NCBI GenBank assembly: GCA_016280725.1 | Contig: JAEEHF010000047.1 | Span: 1-64,000, forward strand | Reading direction: 5' to 3' | Length of the DNA: 64,000 nt | From: Bacillota bacterium | Lineage (GTDB): Bacteria > Bacillota > Clostridia > TANB77 > UBA1234 | Shown here: positions 44,571 through 52,447 of the stretch, piece by piece | Layout: every line of letters starts with the position of its first letter | How positions within the stretch are numbered: the stretch's first letter is position 1 | The notes under the pieces: model-generated | What the model was told of the DNA's origin: nothing | What the model saw: the letters and a program-made list of their open reading frames with translations, nothing else | Database searches by the model: none | Position numbers and translations under genes: made by a program

Positions 44571-45803
44571 TTATTTATGTAATTCATTTATGTTTTTTAT
44601 AATGTCGTTTGCAACATTGATTCCAGATTTAATTGCAAAAGCAACTGTATTTTTATTCTGTGTTAAATCTCCACCTGCATAAATGTTTTTATGATTTGTC
44701 ATATTGTTCTCATCAACTTTAATTAAACCATACTCATCATATTCAAAAAAATCGTCAAAATCATTTTTATCTATTTTGTTTCCAATTGCCAAAATTATTT
44801 TATCACATTCAAGTTCTTTTTCATCATTTAGTGTTGCAAGAATTCTTTCGCCATTTGCGTCAATTTTAGTGATATTAGTCTCAAAAATAAAATTGACTCC
44901 CTCTTCAATTGCCTCTTCTATTTCTATATTATTTGCTGGCATTTTTTCTCTTGTCCTTCGGTATACAATTGTAGAAGACTTACATAGCTTATTTGCTGTT
45001 CTTGCGGCATCAATTGCTACGTTTCCTCCGCCAACTACTAGGACTTCTTCATCTAGTTTATCAGTAACTCCATGTCGTTTTTGACTATTTTCAAAATAAT
45101 CTCGTAAATAGTTACTTGCAAAGATAACATTTTTATTGTCAATTCCAGGTATATCAAGCCCTTTGTTCTTGTTTAATCCAATTGCAATAAATATGTATTC
45201 GTATCCATCCTCTTTCAATTTATCAATGCTAATTTTGCCTTCATGCTTTCTTGCCGAAAAATCCGAATTATATTTTTCTTCTATTTTGTCATTTAAAAGA
45301 TAACCTATGTTCTTTTTGACATTTTCCTTATCAAGTCTATAATCTGGAATACCATACATTAAAATTCCGCCCAGGAAATTCTCTCTTTCAAATATAGTCG
45401 AATTAATTCCTGCCTTACTTAATACATAAGCACACGAAAGGCCGGCAGGGCCTCCTCCAATAATTGCGACTTTTGATTTTTTATTTTCACTTAAAATGTC
45501 ATTTGATGTTTTTGAAATGTAAGTATTGCAAATATAATTTTCTATCTTTCCAATTTCTATTGGCCTATCTTTTATTCCTCTAATGCATGCACCTTGGCAC
45601 TGCTTCTCATGTGGACAGACAAGACCACAAATTAACCCAAATGGGTTACTAGCATTATCTACTTCAAATGCTTCTTTTATTTTTCCCTGCTTTAATTCGT
45701 TAATCATTTGTGGAATATTTACATGCAACGGGCATGCTTCAACGCATCGAGGATTACGACAGTTTAAACATCTATTTACTTCGTTTTTTATTACTTCTTC
45801 CAT
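44571..45803 (-). CDS. GltD-like NAD(P)H-dependent oxidoreductase
   Basis: This 410-residue protein resembles the small subunit of glutamate synthase and relatives such as NfnB/SudA. The N-terminus has cysteines for two iron-sulfur clusters (CLNCRNPRCVEACPLHV; CGLVCPHEKQCQGAC). An FAD fold follows (VAIIGGGPAGLSCAYVLSKAG), then an NAD(P) fold (VLVVGGGNVAIDAARTA) and a C-terminal GGDLTQNKNTVAFAIKSG. No large-subunit gene is adjacent, so the electron acceptor is unknown. It may be a stand-alone electron-transfer enzyme. Confidence 0.85.
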   Translation of the reverse strand: MEEVIKNEVNRCLNCRNPRCVEACPLHVNIPQMINELKQGKIKEAFEVDNASNPFGLICGLVCPHEKQCQGACIRGIKDRPIEIGKIENYICNTYISKTSNDILSENKKSKVAIIGGGPAGLSCAYVLSKAGINSTIFERENFLGGILMYGIPDYRLDKENVKKNIGYLLNDKIEEKYNSDFSARKHEGKISIDKLKEDGYEYIFIAIGLNKNKGLDIPGIDNKNVIFASNYLRDYFENSQKRHGVTDKLDEEVLVVGGGNVAIDAARTANKLCKSSTIVYRRTREKMPANNIEIEEAIEEGVNFIFETNITKIDANGERILATLNDEKELECDKIILAIGNKIDKNDFDDFFEYDEYGLIKVDENNMTNHKNIYAGGDLTQNKNTVAFAIKSGINVANDIIKNINELHK

Positions 45804-45832
45804 ATTAACTCCACCATTACATTACTATTAAC

Positions 45833-45855
45833 AAAAAGGCGCCGTGCTTGGCGCC
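45833..45855 (-). terminator. Terminator after the second pilin gene
   Basis: GGCGCC/GGCGCC stem with a six-base loop, followed by TTTTT on the minus strand. Confidence 0.8.
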
Positions 45856-45862
45856 CAAATTT

Positions 45863-46534
45863 TTATTTATTTTGTAATTCAAAACCATCCGCATTTTTAT
45901 ATTTTCCAGTTTCATAATTTACTACATATGGGTATTTGATATATTCTGCATATCCAGCATATCTGCCAGTTAAATCTGATGGTTCAACATAGTACCATCC
46001 ATCACCAAAAGCTTCATTTGTTTCCGTATTAACATACATTTTTCCATCGGTTGCTGAAAAGTTTTTAAGCGGTGTGCCTACATAATCAGGTGAATCTCCA
46101 CTCTCGTAGTCCTTAACATCGTGAAGTAGTTTTGACACCTCATATTTTTCAAAGTATGTTGGATCTCTCATAGGAAGAACTTCCTCATACTCATAATTAA
46201 CTAAAACTCTTTCGTTTGTTTCGGTAACACCAAGCTCTCTAAGTTCTGGCTCATCAAGTTGATACCAGCCTTCAGCAATAACTGTTCCGTCACCAATAGT
46301 AGGATTAGCCTTTCCAGGAAAAGTTATGCCAATTGGAATGATTGTTCCTTGCATCTTGGTTTCGCTTTTCTTTCTTCTAACCGCTTCCATAACATTTTCA
46401 ATTATTTGTGCTTCAGTGTATTCTTTTGATCTAACAACAAGCTTGTTACCAGCAATTATACTTGTAGTTGCAATGATTATTATTACGATAATTATTACTG
46501 TAACTGTTATTAACGTTATTCCTTTGTTATTCAT
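45863..46534 (-). CDS. Type IV prepilin-like protein
   Basis: This 223-residue protein has leader MNNKG followed by ITLITVTVIIIVIIIIATTSI, a pilin-type N-terminal helix with Thr at position +5 instead of Glu. The ATG at 46534 is chosen because GGAGG lies six bases upstream; an earlier Met overlaps that site. The C-terminal domain has two similar segments with EGWYQLDEPELRELGV and DGWYYVEPSDLTG, suggesting an internal duplication of a short strand-turn unit. It is the only gene before its terminator. Confidence 0.75.
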   Translation of the reverse strand: MNNKGITLITVTVIIIVIIIIATTSIIAGNKLVVRSKEYTEAQIIENVMEAVRRKKSETKMQGTIIPIGITFPGKANPTIGDGTVIAEGWYQLDEPELRELGVTETNERVLVNYEYEEVLPMRDPTYFEKYEVSKLLHDVKDYESGDSPDYVGTPLKNFSATDGKMYVNTETNEAFGDGWYYVEPSDLTGRYAGYAEYIKYPYVVNYETGKYKNADGFELQNK

Positions 46535-46708
46535 ATTTTTCCTCCAGTACATTTATAATTAAAGTATATATACAAGTTCCAAATATTTCAAGCATTTCTA
46601 TTTTTTACAACTTATTACTATCTTTTACTATTTTGTATAGCTTTCATAGACAATACTATAAAGTGGTCGTATTATAAAATCAGTTTACTAACAGGATGGT
46701 TTATTTCT

Positions 46709-47290
46709 ATGAAAAAACATTTTTTATTCTCCACTTTATTTCCAGTTGTTCTTGCAATCTTTGTTTCTGTATTCTTTGTTCCATTTGCATGTTCAAACAG
46801 TATAACTTCTTCTGGTATTCCATTTGTAATTGATGACAATCCTAAAGACTTTATGTGGCCAACTCCCAGCTATAAAAACGTCACTTCACCATTTGGATAT
46901 CGAAAATCACCAGCAACTGGAGCTTCTACCTATCACGGCGGAATCGATATTGGTGCCCCACAAGGATCAAAAATATTTGCAACCTTAAGCGGAAAAGTAA
47001 TTTATACTGGCTTTAAAGGAGCCAACGGTTATACCGTCATTATTAAACACGACAACAACTACGAAAGCACTTATGGCCACGTTTCGCCAAACTTTGTTGT
47101 TGAAGTTGGTGATTATGTAGAAAAAGGCGACCATATAGCAAACGTCGGGCCAAAGTATATTGATAAAAAATCTTTCACTACATACAAAGATTCAACCGGT
47201 CAATACACAAATGGCGCCACTACAGGCCCTCATTTACACTTTGCAATTTCTCTTAATGGCAAAAGAATTGACCCTGCTACTTTGTTTTAA
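46709..47290 (+). CDS. M23-family (LytM) peptidoglycan endopeptidase
   Basis: This 193-residue secreted enzyme has a signal sequence (STLFPVVLAIFVSVFFVPFAC) and one LytM domain. Zinc ligands are in TYHGGIDIGAPQGSKIFA (HxxxD) and in GPHLHFAI (HxH), both intact. It would cut stem-peptide cross-links in the wall. Its end meets the convergent thioredoxin gene with no spacer. It could help the neighbouring pili cross the wall, but that is a guess. Confidence 0.92.
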   Translation: MKKHFLFSTLFPVVLAIFVSVFFVPFACSNSITSSGIPFVIDDNPKDFMWPTPSYKNVTSPFGYRKSPATGASTYHGGIDIGAPQGSKIFATLSGKVIYTGFKGANGYTVIIKHDNNYESTYGHVSPNFVVEVGDYVEKGDHIANVGPKYIDKKSFTTYKDSTGQYTNGATTGPHLHFAISLNGKRIDPATLF

Positions 47291-47617
47291 TTAGTCCTTA
47301 AAGCCATAATACTCCACAACATTTGAAAGCTTTTCTAGCGACTCAAGGCCCACTATTCTCTCTGCTTCTTTTCCATCATGATAGATAATCATTGTTGGAA
47401 CCGATGTAATATTATTAAGTAAAGCATATTCTTCAGATTCATCTATGTTAACTTTAAATATTTCAACATTTTTATATTTTTTATCTAATTCAACTAAAAT
47501 TGGGCCTAGCATTTGGCAAGGCATACACCAATCAGCATAAAAATCCACTATAACCAATTTGTTTGAATTTTTAATAACTTCTTCGACAATGCTTTTGTCT
47601 TCTATATAATGTACCAT
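47291..47617 (-). CDS. Thioredoxin-family protein with WCMPC active site
   Basis: This 108-residue thioredoxin-fold protein has active site DFYADWCMPCQMLGPIL. Met replaces the usual Gly in WCGPC, which should alter the redox potential. The cis-Pro loop is NITSVPTMIIYHDGKE. The ATG at 47617 is chosen because of GGAGG six bases upstream. No thioredoxin reductase gene is close. It is a cytosolic disulfide reductase by family. Confidence 0.9.
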   Translation of the reverse strand: MVHYIEDKSIVEEVIKNSNKLVIVDFYADWCMPCQMLGPILVELDKKYKNVEIFKVNIDESEEYALLNNITSVPTMIIYHDGKEAERIVGLESLEKLSNVVEYYGFKD

Positions 47618-47706
47618 AACATCCCTCCCAATTTTCATTATTACACTTTATTTATTATTTTACAAGAAGTATAATCTACATAACGACTTCAAAAGGATGT
47701 GAAATA

Positions 47707-48501
47707 ATGAATAATCAACCAATCGGCCTTTTTGATTCTGGCCTTGGTGGACTTACAGTCCTTTCAGAATTAAAAAATCTGATGCCTAATGAAAACTATA
47801 TATATTTTGGGGATACGGCAAGAGTCCCTTATGGGTCAAAGTCCAAAGAAACTATCATTGAATACTCTAGACAAATAATTAGATTTTTAATATCAAAAAA
47901 CGTGAAAATGATAATAATAGCATGTGGTACCGCAAGTAGCCTTGCTTTTGATACCGTAAAAAAAGAATTTGATATTCCAATAATAAACGTTATTACACCT
48001 ACTGCAAAATCAATTGAGAGTTCTAATATTGGAGTTGTTGCTACAAATGCTACAATAAAAAGCAACGCTTGGAAAAAGGAGATTCTAAAAAATCATCCAA
48101 ATGTAAAAATAACATCAAAAGCATGTCCTCTTTTTGTACCTATAGTTGAGGAAGGCTTAGCAAATACCAAAATAGCAGACTCAGTAATAGACTTATATCT
48201 AAAAGACTTTTCTAAAAGCAAAATCGATAGCCTAATACTTGGATGTACTCACTATCCTATACTTGCCAAAAAGATTAATAAATATTTTCAAGGAAAAGTT
48301 AATCTTATAAATATTAACAAAGCATGTGCAAAGGAAGCTCTTTCTTCACTTAAAAAGAAAAGCCAACTTAACACTCAATCTGGCAAAAACTACACATATG
48401 CATATACCACAGATAGTACATTGAGCTTCAAAAAAAATGCAAAACTATTTTGTAATTGCACATTTGATAAAATATCTCAAATTAAGGCAGACAAACTATA
48501 A
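47707..48501 (+). CDS. murI: Glutamate racemase
   Basis: This 264-residue enzyme makes D-glutamate for peptidoglycan. Motifs are GLFDSGLGGLTVLSEL, FGDTARVPYGSKS, IIACGTASSLAFD (first catalytic Cys) and LILGCTHYPIL (second catalytic Cys). The Asn usual after the first Cys is Gly here, as in some Firmicutes. It is divergent from the thioredoxin gene and ends at a bidirectional terminator. Confidence 0.94.
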   Translation: MNNQPIGLFDSGLGGLTVLSELKNLMPNENYIYFGDTARVPYGSKSKETIIEYSRQIIRFLISKNVKMIIIACGTASSLAFDTVKKEFDIPIINVITPTAKSIESSNIGVVATNATIKSNAWKKEILKNHPNVKITSKACPLFVPIVEEGLANTKIADSVIDLYLKDFSKSKIDSLILGCTHYPILAKKINKYFQGKVNLININKACAKEALSSLKKKSQLNTQSGKNYTYAYTTDSTLSFKKNAKLFCNCTFDKISQIKADKL

Positions 48502-48514
48502 TTTTGGCATAATA

Positions 48515-48541
48515 AAAGCCCAGCACATCGCTGGGCTTTAT
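48515..48541. terminator. Bidirectional terminator after murI
   Basis: AAAGCCCAGC/GCTGGGCTTT stem between two converging genes. Confidence 0.85.
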
Positions 48542-48551
48542 TTATTACACT

Positions 48552-48890
48552 TTATTTTCCAAACACAACTTGCATAACAATAATAACTGCTTGACAAATT
48601 GCAATTCCAACTAATGATGTCATAACACCATTTTTGATTCCTGTAATAAACTTAGCATTTTCTTCTGCGTTTCCGTTGCTCTCTTTTGAATGCTTAATGA
48701 ACTTAGCAGTATATAGAATAAATACAATTAAACATAGAAGTGATAAAATTTCTGCTACTAGAGATACCCAATCTGTAAGACTTCTTGTAACAGTTTGTCT
48801 TTCTGGGTTAATTAAATCTGCAAAGCAAGTAGTTGATGCTACACCCATAAATGATGCTGTAAGCATTCCAACTTTAGTACTTAATTTCAT
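48552..48890 (-). CDS. Small two-helix membrane protein, T4SS pilin/TrbC-like
   Basis: This 112-residue protein has a signal-like start (VGMLTASFMGVASTTCFA) and two hydrophobic helices (LVAEILSLLCLIVFILYTAKF; VMTSLVGIAICQAVIIVMQVVF) separated by a polar loop. The arrangement resembles VirB2/TrbC-type conjugative pilins, but no conjugation gene is nearby. The ATG at 48890 is chosen because AGGAGGAG lies upstream. Function unknown. Confidence 0.6.
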   Translation of the reverse strand: MKLSTKVGMLTASFMGVASTTCFADLINPERQTVTRSLTDWVSLVAEILSLLCLIVFILYTAKFIKHSKESNGNAEENAKFITGIKNGVMTSLVGIAICQAVIIVMQVVFGK

Positions 48891-49017
48891 AAAATACTCC
48901 TCCTCTTTTGTTATAGCGTGCAATTAAACTTACACAACAGAATTATACTTAACTTGATTTTAACACAAATGTTTTAAAGTAAATACTTTTTTAAAATTTT
49001 TAACATTGTTGTTACAC

Positions 49018-50661
49018 TTATGCAACGGTTTTGAAACTTTCTAATCTTGAGAGAATTCTATCTTTTCCAAGAAGTTTTAAAATATCATATAGACTTGGTG
49101 ATTGATGTTTAGTTGTTACAACGTATCTTAACATCTCACAAATGTTACCGATTGAACCAGCATAAGCATCTGGATTAGCTTTATATTCTTTTGTTGTAGC
49201 ATAATTATATTTTGCACCAAATACTGCTAAATCATCGAACCACTCTTGCTGCGTTTTAGATGACTCATAACAGTTTTTAATATAGTCTATAAGCATATCT
49301 ACATCAACTTTATATTCTTTGTCTTCCCATTTATTAGTAAATAGTTCATCGAACATATACCACATTTCATTTTTAGCATCACTATAATATGCTAAATCTT
49401 TACGAGGCTTCTTTTGCTCTCTTTCGATATTTAAAAATGCTGTTGAATACTCTGGGTCTCTTGTAAATATTTCATAGAAGTCTTTGTCAAATTCATCTAG
49501 ATAATTTGCAATTCCCTCGTATACTTCTTTTGCAGATATCTTCGCCATGTATTCTTTGCAGATAAAGTTTAGTTTATCCAAATCAAATATTGCAGGGCTC
49601 TTTGACATTTTTGAAAATTCAAAAACATATTCTTCTGCCTTAACTGCAGGATTTGAAGTATACCATGGTTCAAATCCAGAATTTGCTAATGTCCCTAAAT
49701 ATAATTTAACCGCTTCTAGTGGAACACCAAGTTCATGATAATATGAAGTTGCTGCTTCTGGGTCTTTTCTCTTACTAATTTTTCTAACTTTACCATCTTC
49801 CATTTTTGCAATTGGAGCTATATGACAATATGTAGGTAGTTTAAATCCAAATACTTCAAATAGTTGAACGTGAATTGGAAGTGAAGCAACCCACTCATCT
49901 CCTCTAATTACGTGTGTAGTACGCATTAGATGGTCATCAACTAAATGTGCAAAGTGATATGTTGGAAGTCCATCAGACTTACAAATAACAATATCTTGGT
50001 CGTTCTCTGGAAAACTAAGTTTTCCTTTAATTGCATCTTGAATTGTTTTCTTGCGGTCAAAGTTTCCTGGAGATTTAAGTCTAATAATATATGGATCTCC
50101 ATTTTTAATTCTTTCTGCGCGTTGGTCATTACTTAAGTTTCTACATGTTGCCCAAGGACCATAGTAACCAATTCTTGCTTTTGTTTTTTCTTGCTTTGCA
50201 CGCATAGCCTCAAGTTCTTCTGGTGAACAGAAACATGGATAAGCAAGTCCTCTTTCTAATAAGTGTTTAACAAAAGCTTGATAGATATCTTTTCTTTCAC
50301 TTTGAACATAAGGACCATAATCACCTTTATAATTCTCATCATCAATCTGGCCTTCATCAAAAGTTACATTATATTCTTTTAGACCATTTATAATATGGTG
50401 AATTCCATTGTCTATTGTACGTTTTGTATCAGTGTCTTCTACTCTTAAGAAAAACACACCATTTGTTTGTCTTGCAAAAGAAGCAGAAACAAAGCTTTGA
50501 TACAAGGCTCCTATATGAATATATCCTGTTGGACTAGGTGCATATCTAGTAACAATTGCACCCTCTGGCAAGTTTCTTTCAGGATACATTTTTTCATAAT
50601 CTTCAACTGTTTTTGTAATGTTTGGAAAAATTAAATCTGCTAATTCCTTATCTGTAAGCAT
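49018..50661 (-). CDS. gltX: Glutamyl-tRNA synthetase
   Basis: This 547-residue class I synthetase charges tRNA-Glu. The HIGH-type motif is APSPTGYIHIGALYQS and the KMSKS-type motif is VRKISKRKDPEAA. The zinc-like segment CFCSPEELEAMRAKQEK is also present. No gatCAB genes are in view, so whether it also misacylates tRNA-Gln cannot be judged. It lies just downstream of a lipoprotein gene. Confidence 0.95.
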   Translation of the reverse strand: MLTDKELADLIFPNITKTVEDYEKMYPERNLPEGAIVTRYAPSPTGYIHIGALYQSFVSASFARQTNGVFFLRVEDTDTKRTIDNGIHHIINGLKEYNVTFDEGQIDDENYKGDYGPYVQSERKDIYQAFVKHLLERGLAYPCFCSPEELEAMRAKQEKTKARIGYYGPWATCRNLSNDQRAERIKNGDPYIIRLKSPGNFDRKKTIQDAIKGKLSFPENDQDIVICKSDGLPTYHFAHLVDDHLMRTTHVIRGDEWVASLPIHVQLFEVFGFKLPTYCHIAPIAKMEDGKVRKISKRKDPEAATSYYHELGVPLEAVKLYLGTLANSGFEPWYTSNPAVKAEEYVFEFSKMSKSPAIFDLDKLNFICKEYMAKISAKEVYEGIANYLDEFDKDFYEIFTRDPEYSTAFLNIEREQKKPRKDLAYYSDAKNEMWYMFDELFTNKWEDKEYKVDVDMLIDYIKNCYESSKTQQEWFDDLAVFGAKYNYATTKEYKANPDAYAGSIGNICEMLRYVVTTKHQSPSLYDILKLLGKDRILSRLESFKTVA

Positions 50662-50678
50662 TATAGTTCATCTCCTAA

Positions 50679-51401
50679 TTATTTTATCTTTGCAACAAGT
50701 TCATGTTCAGCCTCAAAATCCTTTAAAACTTTCTCATAAACTTCTTTTGTCATCTTTTGTCCATTTGCTTCATATTTAAGTGTGTGTGCCTCAATATATT
50801 CTTTTAATTGTGCTTCATTTAAATTATCAATATTTTCAAACTGTGCTCTCTTTGCTTCCTCAGCTTCGGTATCACAACTATATGATGCTATTACTGTTTT
50901 TGATAAAACATTATTTTTATTTTCAAGCAGCATTGTTTCAGAGCCTTCTCCACATAAACCATTCCTATACTCTGTAGTTAAATAAATAATGTTGGCATTT
51001 TTGCTTTTCCTAATTTCAAATTTTGAAATAGCTTTAAGTGTCCACTCAAGACCATCAGCTGGGAAAATAACTTCTTGTGCCAATCCATTTACTAAAGAGT
51101 AAATATGAAAATTAGCTCCTCCCTCCGTAAGAGGTGGCAATATTTGAAACAACTCAGCTACTCCATCTCCATCAAAATCTGCAAATGCAGTTTTTAATTC
51201 TTCTTCCGACATAGCTAAATCTTCTTTAGCATAGGTTTTAAGTTCGTTTGGAATGGTAATATCGTCTTTTTTGACGGTCTTTTCTGAAGTTTGAGTAATA
51301 GTTGGTGTCTTTGTACTTGTAGGACTCTCTTTTATTTCATCACATCCACAAACAACTAATATGCTAGTAACAGCTAACAACAAGCAAACAATTCTTTTCA
51401 T
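50679..51401 (-). CDS. Putative lipoprotein (240 residues)
   Basis: The signal is MKRIVCLLLAVTSILVVCGC, with a probable lipobox ending in VCGC. A Thr/Ser/Pro linker precedes the folded domain. That domain contains LAMSEEELKTAFADFDGDGV, an EF-hand-like Asp-rich loop, and no clear catalytic motif. It lies 17 bases upstream of gltX on the same strand and downstream of a repeat cluster. Function unknown. Confidence 0.7.
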   Translation of the reverse strand: MKRIVCLLLAVTSILVVCGCDEIKESPTSTKTPTITQTSEKTVKKDDITIPNELKTYAKEDLAMSEEELKTAFADFDGDGVAELFQILPPLTEGGANFHIYSLVNGLAQEVIFPADGLEWTLKAISKFEIRKSKNANIIYLTTEYRNGLCGEGSETMLLENKNNVLSKTVIASYSCDTEAEEAKRAQFENIDNLNEAQLKEYIEAHTLKYEANGQKMTKEVYEKVLKDFEAEHELVAKIK

Positions 51402-51489
51402 ATCTTTATCTCCTGTATATTGTTTTTATAAAACACATGGATTTTAGCACATTTTTACCTTTTTTTCAATCCATTAGGAAAACTTTTGG

Positions 51490-51957
51490 TGACCAGGTTT
51501 TTGGGGACACGACATTTAGGAGAAAAATTTCTCCTTTGGGGACACGACATTTGGGAGAAAAAATTCTCCTTTGGGGACACGACATTTGGGAGAAAAAATT
51601 CTCCTTTGGGGACACGACGGTTACACCTGCTCACCAGGTTTTTGGGGACACGACGATCACACCTGCTCACCAGGTTTTTTGGGACAGGTCTCAGAAGTTT
51701 ATTTTGATTTTTCGAAAAAAAGATTATTGTTAAGGCATTTAAAAAGACATCTTCTCTTTTCAGTATTGAGGCCGAAAGAAGAATGTCTTCCGTATTTTCT
51801 CTATTAGTTAATTTAATAATACATTTTGAAAACTCTAGTGAGCAGGTGTGACTGTCGTGTCCCCAAAAACCTGGTGAGCAGGTGTGATCGTCGTGTCCCC
51901 AAAAACCTGGTGAGCAGGTGTGACCGTCGTGTCCCCAAAAACCTGGTCCCCAAAAGT
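51490..51957. mobile_element. Repeat cluster E: REP arms around a ~147-base non-coding core
   Basis: Left arm 51490-51690 mixes GGAGAAAAAATTCTCC and CCTGCTCACCAGG spacers and ends GGGACAGGTC. The core (51691-51837) contains AAAGACATCTTCTCTTTTCAG, complementary to CGAAAGAAGAATGTCTT. Right arm 51838-51957 runs in the opposite orientation (GTCGTGTCCCC). The core is clearly related to that of cluster F. The right arm ends just before the tRNA-Leu promoter. It is probably a non-autonomous relative of the 37824 element. Confidence 0.85.
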
Positions 51958-51959
51958 AC

Positions 51960-51988
51960 TTGCAACGTCGTTTTATTCATGCTATAAT
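51960..51988 (+). promoter_or_regulatory. Promoter for tRNA-Leu
   Basis: TTGCAA, a 17-base spacer, TATAAT. It lies directly after repeat cluster E and 26 bases before the tRNA. Confidence 0.8.
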
Positions 51989-52014
51989 TGGCGAGTATTC
52001 AACAATCTATCTAT

Positions 52015-52096
52015 GCCGGTGTGGCGGAATGGCAGACGCACATGACTCAAAATCATGCGGGAAACCGTGTGGGTTCAAGTCCCACCACCGGTACCA
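52015..52096 (+). tRNA. tRNA-Leu (anticodon CAA)
   Basis: Acceptor stem GCCGGTG pairs with CACCGGT, with a G-U closing pair. The anticodon stem-loop is CATGA-CTCAAAA-TCATG, giving anticodon CAA for codon UUG. The long variable arm (CGGGAAACCGTG) is typical of Leu tRNA, and the T-loop is GTTCAAGTC. The CCA end is encoded. It is a single gene with its own promoter and terminator. Confidence 0.95.
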
Positions 52097-52132
52097 AAAA
52101 AGAACTTGGATTAATTCCAAGTTCTTTTTTAT
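52097..52132. terminator. Bidirectional terminator after tRNA-Leu
   Basis: AAGAACTTGG/CCAAGTTCTT stem with flanking A- and T-runs. It also serves the converging small membrane-protein gene. Confidence 0.85.
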
Positions 52133-52134
52133 TT

Positions 52135-52413
52135 TTATCTTCCAAAAGCTGCAGCTCCAACACCTACCGTTGTTACAATTATAGCTGTAAAAATAGATAT
52201 TACTATTGCGATTACAAATCCTAAAAGCATATTCCATAAATATCCTCTAGCTAAGTTTCTTCTGTTGATTTGTGTATCATCACAAGCAAACACAATCATA
52301 AGGATAAGGCCAACTATTGGAATAGCAAATAACCACATGTATCCAACATATCCCCAAGGTCTTATTGGCTTGAATTGCTGTGGTCCGTTATCTGGATAAT
52401 TGTCTTTATTCAT
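52135..52413 (-). CDS. Small membrane protein (92 residues)
   Basis: A Pro/Gln-rich N-terminus (NGPQQFKPIRPWG) is followed by two hydrophobic helices (VGYMWLFAIPIVGLILMIVF; MLLGFVIAIVISIFTAIIV) with a basic loop (QINRRNLARGYLW). This pattern is common in small Firmicute membrane proteins of unknown role. The ATG at 52413 follows a G-rich ribosome site; a longer frame would overlap the rel gene. It is downstream of rel on the same strand. Confidence 0.65.
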   Translation of the reverse strand: MNKDNYPDNGPQQFKPIRPWGYVGYMWLFAIPIVGLILMIVFACDDTQINRRNLARGYLWNMLLGFVIAIVISIFTAIIVTTVGVGAAAFGR

Positions 52414-52447
52414 CTTTCTCCCCCCTTTTTCTTTTGTATTTAAAAAA

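Noticed and set aside
47291-47638. Longer start for the thioredoxin
   Set aside because: The extra seven residues overlap the ribosome site GGAGG that serves the ATG at 47617.
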